Assembly (NCBI GenBank): GCA_002293045.1
Contig: DBCM01000088.1
Coordinates: 29,361-40,453 of the forward strand
Reading direction: 5' to 3'
Source of the DNA: Flavobacteriales bacterium UBA958
GTDB taxonomy: Bacteria; Bacteroidota; Bacteroidia; Flavobacteriales_D; Crocinitomicaceae
Length of the DNA stretch: 11,093 bases
Within the stretch, counting starts at the first letter, position 1, and each line of letters starts with the position of its first letter. The notes below the pieces were generated by a model. That model did no database searches. It was not told where the DNA came from and worked only from the letters and a program-made list of their open reading frames with translations. Of this stretch, positions 1 through 8,203 are shown piece by piece. A program made the translations under genes and the position numbers.

Positions 1-468
1 GCCTTCGTTGGTGGTTGGATTCGTAGTATTGGTAAGCGACTTAGGAGTATTGGTTTCTGCTGGATTCACCGCCACGTCATTCGGGGTGCCTTCATTGGTG
101 GTTGGATTCGTGTTATTGGTAGGCGACTTGGGAGTATTTGTTTCTGTGGGATTCACCGCCAAGTCATTCGGAGTGCCTTCATTGGTGGTTGGATTCGTGG
201 TATTGGTAAGCGACTTGGGAGTGTTTGTTTCTGCTGGATTCACCGCCACCTCGTTCGGGGTGCCTTCATTGGTGGTTGGATTCGTGGTATTGGTAGGCGA
301 CTTGGGAGTGTTTGTTTCTGCAGGATTCACCGCCACGTCATTCGGGGTGCCTTCGTTAGTGGTTGGATTCGTGGTATTGGTAAGCGATTTGGGAGTGTTT
401 GTTTCTGCTGGATTCACCGCTAACTCGTTCGGGGCGCCTTCGTTGGTGGTGGAGTTTGTGGTATTAGT
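1..468 (-). repeat. Tandem 87-bp repeat encoding a 29-residue Thr/Asn/Pro-rich unit
   Basis: Five full units start at 1, 88, 175, 262 and 349, exactly 87 bases apart. A sixth, mostly diverged partial unit lies at 436-468, and the array continues past the left edge. Read on the minus strand, each unit begins EGTPN, has VNPAETNTPKS in the middle and ends TNPTTN. Because 87 is a multiple of three, gain or loss of units keeps the frame. Units are nearly identical. They differ at a few sites: D or E after EGTPN; L or P after KS; V or L before AV; and one T for A. The units contain no aromatic residues and no Cys, and have a net charge of about -2, so a disordered spacer or stalk is the likely structure. 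The L/P difference alternates strictly along the five units, which suggests that two-unit (174-bp) blocks were duplicated. Confidence 0.97.
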
Positions 469-2964
469 TTTAGCGAGCGCTAGCAATTCCGTATTGATCG
501 AATCCAAGGATGCTTCAAGTTCTTGAAGTTTATTTGCCAAGGCTTCTTTTTCAACGGGCGAAGCCAAACGCATTTGATTTTGAACAACCGTAGTTTCAGC
601 CTGTAAAACAGCACGTTGATCATCTAATGACGCCGGGTTTGGAGCTTGAGCAGATACCAGGCGCTGAAGGATTTTTTGTTCCGTGTTCCGTGCTGATGCC
701 CGGTCAAGAAGCTGGTCTACAAGCGAATCCGATGGTTCATATCCATTAATTTTCAAAGCATTTTCAATGTCATTTTTAGCGATTTCGTCTGTTTTGGAAG
801 CAATTGCCAAACGGGTTGAGGTTAGCTGCTGCTCCTTGGCTTCTTGATCCGAATTTAACCCCGCCAGATCCTTTCGATTTGCCGTCTTTTTCTGTTGGGC
901 AAGTTGATCAATTTGTTGAATCAGTTGCTTTTCAGACGCTTCTAATTGTTTCAATTCCTGAATCAGCGACTCATTTGATGTTTTTTTCGGTGGTGATGTA
1001 CGCGCTAAATCGGTTGAATATGAGATAAATTGGTTGATGGAATTTGAATTTCGTTGTAGCACTGCGATTATGGAATCTTGATTTTCTTGAATAAGCGCCA
1101 TATGAATTCGTTCACTCAACGAGGTAATGCTCGGCTCAACATTAAGGGTATTCCAAGTGCGTAATTTTTCTTGATTTTCTTGCTTTGACAGAGACCAAGA
1201 GGCTGATTCCAGCTCATATTTTTGAATCGAATCATTGAGCTTTATTAATTCCACAGCGAACCGTTGCTTGGCAATGGTATCTGTTCCTGACATTAATTTC
1301 TTGTACATATCTGCTTGTTTTTGATACGCCTCTAAACGAGCATTGGTTGAATTAATCTGATTTTCAATGCGTTCAGAATCATCACTTAAATCAAATCCAG
1401 TATTTGAAATTTCTAAAAGTTTGTCCATCAATTGCTCACTTTTTTCAAGGAGGGTATTGCCTTGAATTCCTAAGGACTCGAGCTGCTGCACCACCGTGTT
1501 TTCCGTATTCATGGGTTCCACTAGGATTTCTGCAGGTGGCTTTGCATGCGGCTTGAGTGATAATTGAGCGATTGCGTTAGCCTTGAAGGCCTTCATCTCT
1601 TCAGATTGAATTGCATTGAATTCATGCCTGAAATCCGCGGATTCAGTTCCCTGATCTATCGTGTAGTTAATCGTTTGTTTAAATACCACGTTTTCCTTTT
1701 GCTGTGGAATTTTCTGTTCATGCTGAAATACGTGATCCGTCCCTTCGATGGTCGCCGTAAACACATAGGTTCCTGCGCCAGGCAACATAAGTTTATAGGT
1801 CCCCAACTCATCGCTGGAAAAGGGTCCATAAGTCGTCCCATCCACTTTATCCGTCACGCTAATTTGAATGCGTTTGTTTTTAGGATCTACAGCGTCAGAA
1901 AAATTACCAACGATGGCCACTAGGGATTGTGCATTGTTACTATAATTTACCTGCATCGCTTCAATGCCGCCCGTTGCCGTATTTCTATTCGATGCAAACC
2001 ATGCCGTCGTTGCGTTTGAATCCAACGGAACGAAGAAATAATCATCGGCTGCCGAAGAAAAAGGGAAATCCATATTTTCAGGAGTGCCCACCTCATTTAA
2101 TTCGGGGTCAAAGGAAACTCGAAATAAATCAAATCCTCCCATGGAAGTGAACCCATTGGAAGAAAAATACAACACCTTGGAAACTTGGTCATAAAATGGA
2201 TATTTCAACTCTGAATCGGTCCATTCGAGTGGGATACGTGTAGGTTTTGACCAAACATCTTGGCTAATCCGTTGAATGAAAAACAGTTTTAATGAAGTCG
2301 CGTCGTCCCCATAACTGGCATAGAATTTAAACGAATCACCACGTTTGTAATAGCATGTTGGAAGATAATTTTTCTTTTTATCCGCTTTCGTTTGCAAACT
2401 TGGATCCGCATAAATTTTACCTCCTATGGCTTCCAAGTCATACTTTTGTATGAAGGTTTCTTCGGAAGCTATTTGAACCCCCAATGTATTCAGGGACTTA
2501 GGATGTTCAAGCAAGGATTTACCATTGTTGCAGTAACTTATTTCACGATTTGCGTGCAACTTATCGGCTGGATTACAAGCAAGGTAGGCTTTAAACGAGG
2601 AAATGGCCAAATCGAATCGATACCCGAGGTGATGAATTTTCCCAAGATAATAATGTGCTTCGCAGAATGAAATGCTCCGGTTTGCCACAAACTCAAAATA
2701 CTTCTTCGCATGTTGTTTGTTCTCTGTATGAAATAGGCAGACGGCATAATGAAAATTATAACTGTCCGATTCTGGATCCCGTGCGAGCAACTGTTGGAAA
2801 TCGACTTTTGCAACGCTGTATTGAGCCAATTTAAATGCCTCAAATGCTCGTTTTTCGATTTGAATAACAGACTGTGCACTAAGCTGAATGCTTAGTCCCA
2901 GTAACACAATGAACCCTATGTTTTTAATGTTAAGCACGCTGGAAAGATTACATCTTTGATGCAT
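1..2964 (-). CDS. Exported TPR / PD40 (WD40-like propeller) protein with long coiled coil and tandem 29-residue repeats; 3' end outside window
   Basis: The frame is open without a stop for 988 codons and runs off the left edge, so the C-terminus is missing. Residues 1-30 form a Sec signal peptide (hydrophobic core GFIVLLGLSIQL, likely cleavage after LSA); there is no lipobox cysteine. Residues about 32-165 are helical and TPR-like. Residues about 170-330 look like a PD40 propeller; the clearest blade holds VLYFSSNG and MGGFDLF (residues 265-281), and WFASNRN at 322-328 marks another. Residues 349-408 resemble a small beta-sandwich (carboxypeptidase-regulatory-like) domain, ending GTYVFTATIEG. 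Residues about 420-828 are rich in Q, E, K and L and probably coiled coil. From residue 833 a 29-residue repeat takes over. TPR, PD40 and regulatory-like domains in this order occur in PorE-type type IX secretion proteins, which then carry an OmpA-like domain; here coiled coil follows instead, so I do not call it PorE. ATG at 2964 overlaps plsY by 17 bases; GTG at 2937 would give a more typical 21-residue signal peptide. Confidence 0.85.
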   Translation of the reverse strand, partial: MHQRCNLSSVLNIKNIGFIVLLGLSIQLSAQSVIQIEKRAFEAFKLAQYSVAKVDFQQLLARDPESDSYNFHYAVCLFHTENKQHAKKYFEFVANRSISFCEAHYYLGKIHHLGYRFDLAISSFKAYLACNPADKLHANREISYCNNGKSLLEHPKSLNTLGVQIASEETFIQKYDLEAIGGKIYADPSLQTKADKKKNYLPTCYYKRGDSFKFYASYGDDATSLKLFFIQRISQDVWSKPTRIPLEWTDSELKYPFYDQVSKVLYFSSNGFTSMGGFDLFRVSFDPELNEVGTPENMDFPFSSAADDYFFVPLDSNATTAWFASNRNTATGGIEAMQVNYSNNAQSLVAIVGNFSDAVDPKNKRIQISVTDKVDGTTYGPFSSDELGTYKLMLPGAGTYVFTATIEGTDHVFQHEQKIPQQKENVVFKQTINYTIDQGTESADFRHEFNAIQSEEMKAFKANAIAQLSLKPHAKPPAEILVEPMNTENTVVQQLESLGIQGNTLLEKSEQLMDKLLEISNTGFDLSDDSERIENQINSTNARLEAYQKQADMYKKLMSGTDTIAKQRFAVELIKLNDSIQKYELESASWSLSKQENQEKLRTWNTLNVEPSITSLSERIHMALIQENQDSIIAVLQRNSNSINQFISYSTDLARTSPPKKTSNESLIQELKQLEASEKQLIQQIDQLAQQKKTANRKDLAGLNSDQEAKEQQLTSTRLAIASKTDEIAKNDIENALKINGYEPSDSLVDQLLDRASARNTEQKILQRLVSAQAPNPASLDDQRAVLQAETTVVQNQMRLASPVEKEALANKLQELEASLDSINTELLALAKTNTTNSTTNEGAPNELAVNPAETNTPKSLTNTTNPTTNEGTPNDVAVNPAETNTPKSPTNTTNPTTNEGTPNEVAVNPAETNTPKSLTNTTNPTTNEGTPNDLAVNPTETNTPKSPTNNTNPTTNEGTPNDVAVNPAETNTPKSLTNTTNPTTNEG

Positions 2965-3559
2965 TAAAGTTCATTCGTTGTTCCTCCCCTGCGATAAGTC
3001 GTTTAATATTCTTGTGATGTGCAATAATTACAAGCAAGGAAATGATTACATTAAAACAGACAAAAGCTAACATTCGTTGATCAAACACGAAATAACTGAT
3101 GAATGGAAGGGTGCTCGCTGCAGTGATGGAAGCCAATGAAACGTAGCGTGAAATCAAAAAGACCACTAAAAAAACAAGGATGCAAACCAGGGCGGTTGAT
3201 GGGTTAAATCCCAAAAAAACGCCCAAGGAGGTGGCGACTCCTTTTCCACCTCTGAACTGGGCAAACACAGGAAATACATGACCGAGTATGCAAATTCCTG
3301 CAGCCAACATCACCAACACCACCGATTCATCATGCAACATATGCTTCGAAATAATCATGCTCAACACGCCTTTAAATATGTCAATCACGAGCACTACTAT
3401 TCCAGTTCGCTTGCCTAAAATCCGAAAGGAATTTGTTGCTCCTGCATTTTTACTGCCAAATTCTCTTACATCCTTTCCATGGAGCCACTTTCCGAGCCAA
3501 ACGGCAGTAGGAATAGAACCTAGGAGATAAGAGAATGCGAACGCAAGTACAATGGTCAT
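2948..3559 (-). CDS. plsY: Glycerol-3-phosphate acyltransferase PlsY (acyl-phosphate dependent)
   Basis: PlsY transfers an acyl group from acyl-phosphate to the sn-1 position of glycerol-3-phosphate, making lysophosphatidate at the first step of membrane phospholipid synthesis in the inner membrane. The 203 residues match the family's usual length and the protein is mostly hydrophobic helices. All three family signatures are present: GSIPTA and GSKNAGATN at residues 14-19 and 35-43, GHVFP with FRGGKGVAT at 93-110, and HHKNIKRLIAGEE at 181-193. The ATG at 3559 directly follows the TAA of the upstream 1,547-residue gene with no base between, so translational coupling is likely. The C-terminal codons overlap or nearly touch the start of the downstream TPR/PD40 gene. 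Nothing suggests damage. The identification is firm; pairing with the acyltransferases PlsX and PlsC elsewhere in the genome is assumed from the pathway. Confidence 0.97.
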   Translation of the reverse strand: MTIVLAFAFSYLLGSIPTAVWLGKWLHGKDVREFGSKNAGATNSFRILGKRTGIVVLVIDIFKGVLSMIISKHMLHDESVVLVMLAAGICILGHVFPVFAQFRGGKGVATSLGVFLGFNPSTALVCILVFLVVFLISRYVSLASITAASTLPFISYFVFDQRMLAFVCFNVIISLLVIIAHHKNIKRLIAGEEQRMNFNASKM

Positions 3560-6500
3560 TTATTTTGCTCTTAAAAACTCTTTTAATCGAACCATTGCTA
3601 ATTGAAGTGAGGCGTCATCAGACCACTCAAAGGAAAAATCTTTGGATTTTCGTTTATCCGCTTTCATTTCAATCAGCATATTTTTCAAGTCAGTATCCTT
3701 GGAATAGATGAGCAATTTACCATCTTTTCTGTTCATTCCATAATCAAACGAAAAATCTTTATCGGTTTGATCCTTAAAGGAAAAGAGCAATCCTTGATAC
3801 GATTTATCCAACGCAGTTTGAGCTACAGCCATATTAAATTCAACTTCCTTTAAAATGGGTTTGCCTTCGATGGCAATAATTGCAACGCGAGTTTTTGCCT
3901 TAATCTCATCCCCTTCTTGATCTGTTTCAGTGGCTCCACTTGGTGGACGCGTAACCCAACCGCTGGAAAAACCGCTCTCGTTAGTCTTTGTTTTAAAGCG
4001 TACAAAATCAAACTTTAATCCGGAGAGCACGATGGTTTGATCTAATCCGGCAGGCATTTTCCGAAGTTTATCTTCCTCGTAGTCTTTAAGTAATTCATTG
4101 ACCTTTTCTTCGTTGAGCATCGACCTCAAATACGAAGAGAAATTAAGTTTCTTTGAATTTAAATCAACATTTTTCTGTCCTTCCAGTGCTTTTAATCCAT
4201 CCCCTATTTTGTCAAAGACGTCTTTTTGCATCGGAAATTTAAGGAGCGTGGAAACATCCATACCGATTTTCTTGGTATCATTTTCGAAAGAAATTGAACC
4301 AAAAGATTTGGCCGAAACCTCTCCTAAATTCACGCCAAAACTAAGTTCACCCAGCCCAGTTAACGAACAGGTTTCGGTATACATTGTGAGTAGATTCCCC
4401 ACATCACTTAAGCCACTTAACCGCGGTTTCTCACCAATTTGAAACGTTTGACTGAGTGGACTATATTGAACATATCCTGATGCTGAAAACACCACTGGAT
4501 CACCAATACCTTGAGTTTTAGATAAAAAGGCAGGATATACGACCACACTGTCCATGGATTCAGAATTCTTCCATAAAAATCCAACGGCTAAGTTGCGCCC
4601 GAGGTCATTTACCGGAGTTTTCGAAATTGGAATTTGAATGTTTTTTGCCAAAATCGTATCTTTAAAATTCATCCAAGAACGATCAAAGCTTCGGCATTCA
4701 TGATTCAGTTTAGTTGCACCGTCGCAAAAAATACCCGGACTTGCCGCAACTATTTTAACCGTTCCATAAAAATCAAACTCTTTACTCAATTTGAAATTAT
4801 CCTTTTGCGCAATAGCCCCTTCGGCTTGAGTAACAGAATTTAGATACTTTATGCTTTTCATATCTAATACAGTCAGCACACTGTCCCGATCATAATATGG
4901 ATATTTTGCATTTCCCTCGTATTTTTTTCTAGAAGTAATGTTGACATTAGCATTCGTAAACGTGTGAAATTTCGTAACAAAAGGAGCAACAATTCGTGCA
5001 TTGTTCAGGGGATCCATCACCGCATTTTTTCTAACCGTTACTTTCATAGAATCGGGATAGATTTTGGCATCCCCAACCCGTACATATTCCACTTTACTGC
5101 AAAATAAGGTTTGTAATTTAAGGTCGTAACTCGCCAACAAGGATCGGAATTGCAAGGTATCTTGGTCGTCGTGCATCGAAAAGAAATTAGATTCTTCTAG
5201 ATCAGCACCCGCTTCGAAGGTTGTTTTTTGCGATTTTGTTTTTTCAAAATCCACGTTAGCCTTGTCCATGTACCAGAAAAACTTATCCATGGTACAATAG
5301 TATTGATTGGGAGGGAATTTAATTCTTTTTGTACCGAAGGAATTAAATTCCCCTTTTCGACTTGCAAAAGAAACATTGGCTTTTACGTCTTTTGTTTCCA
5401 TGGCTACAGGAGCTTGCTCCTGATTTACAAACCTATTTTTAAGAGCAAAAGAAGAGGTGTCGGCCAAGATATCTTCATGAGTAAAGTTGAAATCTTTGGA
5501 ACCGAGGTCCGCATCAGGAAAATGAAGCAATCCATTACCGCGCATGCCTTTCGTGGAAAGGATCACACTCCCTTCCATCTCGCATTGATTATTAAACATC
5601 TGCAGGTTAACGCCTCGCCATGCACTGGCTTTGAGCACTTGTTTCTTCGGAATAAAAGTAATCAGTGCTGCATCGGAGCTAACACTCGGCACCTTAATCC
5701 CCGTAGTAGATTCCTTATTAATGAATTGGGCAATACCAATGGTTGAGTCTGGAAGGAAGGTTAGCTTCTTTGAAATCGCAGTAGCGGTGCTGTAGTTAAT
5801 TGTTCCCGCCCCTTGAAGTCCGTTGTTCGATAAAATAACCTTGTTCTCATAGGTTGAATAGTCGCCATAAAATGCCCACCCTCCATCAGGTGCCTTCGTA
5901 GAAAAACCTAGGGAATAATCGGGCATAATTTTCAGAGGCTCTTTGATTGGAGGAAAAATCCCTCCCGAAATCAGCTCACCATTGAATCGTTGAGATGCTT
6001 CCATGAAATTATCTAAGCTATCCAGTTCAAATGGCAGAAGTCGAAAATAAAAACGCGCTGAATCATAGGCGCCATTGACAATTGATTTGTCATTGTAAAC
6101 TACTTTGGTAGCTCTTGGAACTAGCAATTTGGGATAGCCCATATTGGTTTTACTGATTCCGGATTTAGATCCAGGCTCATCAATTAATAATTCACCTTGA
6201 AGTGACGCAAAGGAGCTAACCATTTCAATCGGTTGGTCGCCATCACTTGGATTCAATGGATTAACCACTAGGGCCGCATAAGCGCTTTCGAGTAAGGATA
6301 CCTTAAATTTTGAATACGAAAAATAAGCATCGTTGAGAATGGCAAAAAACTTACCCGCAGAGAGTTGACCCTTAAATTTAAAATCACGGTTTGGTTTAAG
6401 TATACAATAACTCGAATCCGGTATAAATGAAACCTGCTGCGCATTCGAAATTAACACGCCATCAACCCCAGTTAAAAAAATCTGATCCTTATCTAAGTCA

Positions 6501-8203
6501 ATAAACGCGTAAAAGTCTTGCTTGGCATACCTGGTATTTAAGGTACGTAAGAGGTTTGATTGTTGTGACTGATCCCCAGAAATTGGCCTTTCCTTCAAGT
6601 CGCAAGAAAAGGAGATGTTATCGAAATCCGATCCGTTTAATTTTGCATCTGCATAAGAAAACAACTTAGCAGAAGGAGTGATGGTTTTTTCGAACGAATT
6701 GTACGTTAAAAATCCGCGCATGGATAAATCCAACAATTTACTTTTCGCATAATCTATGCTTAGCCCTAAAGCACTTGCTGCTTGGCCTTCCGTGAGAACA
6801 CTTAATCCATTTTTTCTTGAATAGCTTGCGATTTGTACCAGCGCATTCTGAGCCCCCACTCCCCAAAGACGAAAATCCTGCTCATTAAAATAGTTCAAAG
6901 ATTCAAACTGAATGGATTTTTGTGCTTGCGAGGTCGCCATCTCAAAGGTAAATTTCGGGTAGGCGGTTCCCAGTTCCCATTTTAGGACGGGTGCATTATT
7001 GGATACCATGAAATGATAATCAATAAACGGAATAACCGCATTACCTCGTTTAAAAGCGGTATAAAGCACTTGTTTTTTCGCGGCTTCAAATTCAAATAAC
7101 CCTGCAGGGTGAACCAAAGAATCTCCCGTTGCATACCTTAACGTGATGGAGGCCTCTCTTGATAAAATCCGAGAGGGATCAATAGCAAAATCCAACGAAC
7201 TCACTATGAGTGTGGGTTTATTTTTATACTTAAAAATTAGTCGGGCAGGATTATCTTTTTTTCCCTCCCCTACTACGCGACTTCCTTCGAGGCTGAAGCC
7301 CCCATCAAAGTCCATGTCTGCAATTAAATCAGGAATGACTAGACGTTGGCTGAAAGAAGAAAAATGTGGTGCTCCTTGATTATCTTCCAATTGATCCTTG
7401 GATTTATCTACAAGCGATCCCAATATAGGTGTTTTAAAATATGGCGTAGTAAGAAGTACAGTATCTGCCTTCAAAACCACATCGAGCATAGTTACTCGGT
7501 AACCATTCAGCGAGGCATAGGTTTCCTCTTTGTTTAGACCCGTCTTTTCCCAAGTAATCGTTCCATTTCGTCCCGAGAACTTTTTTGACTCATAATCAAA
7601 TACCCCTCCTGTTTCGGCAACCCAAACACTATCTTCCCCTTTTGAAACGGGACTATACCCCAGCAATTGGCCGTCCGTACACACAATTTTCAATTTTTTT
7701 TCTGTGCTCCATGCCATATCCCCCTTAAACACCCATACGGCATTGTCATTTTTTTGAAGTGCTTTGAATCGAAAAAGGGCGTACGAAAATTCAAGAAATG
7801 CCAGGTGTTCATCCGAATCCTTGGTACGATAGTCTTTTTCTAAATCAATCCACGTATTGAAGAAGTCTGACGACCATTTGTTTTTTGAGTAATATACATG
7901 AGTCGCAACCATTAAGTAGGTAAGCTGCACATCGTTATTGGTTTTGTAAATCGCATTAGCAGCATCCACCATTCGATTAAAATTGCTTTCAGACAAGACC
8001 GAAGCACTCTCAATCACCTTGGGAAACACTTGATTGACATTATATTGCATGGGCTCCTCAATGAAGATTTTTTGAGTTTCCTTCAAGAATTTCTCGCGGT
8101 TCTTAGTGAATGGCTGAGCAAATATGACAAGGTTAAGGGTTAAAAAAACTACCAAAAGGCTAAGCTTTTTTAAGCAGCATACACGCCCAATTTTCTTTTT
8201 CAT
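3560..8203 (-). CDS. Very large exported beta-rich protein, function unknown (conserved-type Bacteroidota hypothetical)
   Basis: This gene encodes 1,547 residues from ATG 8203; a TTG at 8212 would add three. Residues 1-30 are a Sec signal peptide: a basic start (MKKK, later KK), the core LSLLVVFLTLNLVIF, and probable cleavage near FAQ. Residues about 35-160 look helical. After that, alternating short hydrophobic stretches joined by D, G, N and S turns suggest a long beta-rich fold, with no further membrane span, so the protein is probably periplasmic or surface-exposed. Two copies of an approximately 91-residue module start at residues 789 (VILSNNGLQGAG) and 880 (VILSTKGMRGNG). A conserved-looking stretch has VEYVRVGDAKIYPD at 1038-1051. 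No catalytic motif, lipobox, OmpA domain or clear C-terminal sorting signal is visible. It feels like a known uncharacterised Bacteroidota family, but I cannot name it. A role in envelope biogenesis, for example an AsmA/TamB- or LptA-like lipid bridge beside plsY, is speculation. The start lies 44 bases inside prmA, and the TAA abuts the plsY ATG. Confidence 0.9.
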   Translation of the reverse strand: MKKKIGRVCCLKKLSLLVVFLTLNLVIFAQPFTKNREKFLKETQKIFIEEPMQYNVNQVFPKVIESASVLSESNFNRMVDAANAIYKTNNDVQLTYLMVATHVYYSKNKWSSDFFNTWIDLEKDYRTKDSDEHLAFLEFSYALFRFKALQKNDNAVWVFKGDMAWSTEKKLKIVCTDGQLLGYSPVSKGEDSVWVAETGGVFDYESKKFSGRNGTITWEKTGLNKEETYASLNGYRVTMLDVVLKADTVLLTTPYFKTPILGSLVDKSKDQLEDNQGAPHFSSFSQRLVIPDLIADMDFDGGFSLEGSRVVGEGKKDNPARLIFKYKNKPTLIVSSLDFAIDPSRILSREASITLRYATGDSLVHPAGLFEFEAAKKQVLYTAFKRGNAVIPFIDYHFMVSNNAPVLKWELGTAYPKFTFEMATSQAQKSIQFESLNYFNEQDFRLWGVGAQNALVQIASYSRKNGLSVLTEGQAASALGLSIDYAKSKLLDLSMRGFLTYNSFEKTITPSAKLFSYADAKLNGSDFDNISFSCDLKERPISGDQSQQSNLLRTLNTRYAKQDFYAFIDLDKDQIFLTGVDGVLISNAQQVSFIPDSSYCILKPNRDFKFKGQLSAGKFFAILNDAYFSYSKFKVSLLESAYAALVVNPLNPSDGDQPIEMVSSFASLQGELLIDEPGSKSGISKTNMGYPKLLVPRATKVVYNDKSIVNGAYDSARFYFRLLPFELDSLDNFMEASQRFNGELISGGIFPPIKEPLKIMPDYSLGFSTKAPDGGWAFYGDYSTYENKVILSNNGLQGAGTINYSTATAISKKLTFLPDSTIGIAQFINKESTTGIKVPSVSSDAALITFIPKKQVLKASAWRGVNLQMFNNQCEMEGSVILSTKGMRGNGLLHFPDADLGSKDFNFTHEDILADTSSFALKNRFVNQEQAPVAMETKDVKANVSFASRKGEFNSFGTKRIKFPPNQYYCTMDKFFWYMDKANVDFEKTKSQKTTFEAGADLEESNFFSMHDDQDTLQFRSLLASYDLKLQTLFCSKVEYVRVGDAKIYPDSMKVTVRKNAVMDPLNNARIVAPFVTKFHTFTNANVNITSRKKYEGNAKYPYYDRDSVLTVLDMKSIKYLNSVTQAEGAIAQKDNFKLSKEFDFYGTVKIVAASPGIFCDGATKLNHECRSFDRSWMNFKDTILAKNIQIPISKTPVNDLGRNLAVGFLWKNSESMDSVVVYPAFLSKTQGIGDPVVFSASGYVQYSPLSQTFQIGEKPRLSGLSDVGNLLTMYTETCSLTGLGELSFGVNLGEVSAKSFGSISFENDTKKIGMDVSTLLKFPMQKDVFDKIGDGLKALEGQKNVDLNSKKLNFSSYLRSMLNEEKVNELLKDYEEDKLRKMPAGLDQTIVLSGLKFDFVRFKTKTNESGFSSGWVTRPPSGATETDQEGDEIKAKTRVAIIAIEGKPILKEVEFNMAVAQTALDKSYQGLLFSFKDQTDKDFSFDYGMNRKDGKLLIYSKDTDLKNMLIEMKADKRKSKDFSFEWSDDASLQLAMVRLKEFLRAK

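Noticed and set aside
1..468. CRISPR-like array
   Set aside because: Units are contiguous at 87 bases with no unique spacers, and they are in frame with a long coding sequence.
8..526. Plus-strand open frame with a hydrophobic 29-residue repeat (VVGFVVLVSDLGV type)
   Set aside because: It is the antisense image of the 87-bp repeat in the minus-strand TPR/PD40 gene. Its repetition and hydrophobicity follow from the sense codons, and the sense frame is open far beyond it.
2538..2879. Minus-strand 113-codon frame
   Set aside because: It lies in another frame inside the TPR region of the large partial gene, has no domain-like pattern, and the main frame is open throughout.
5228..5746. Plus-strand 172-codon frame opposite the large exported protein
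   Set aside because: It is antisense to a continuous, signal-peptide-bearing gene, has no recognisable motif or leader, and is best explained as a chance frame.
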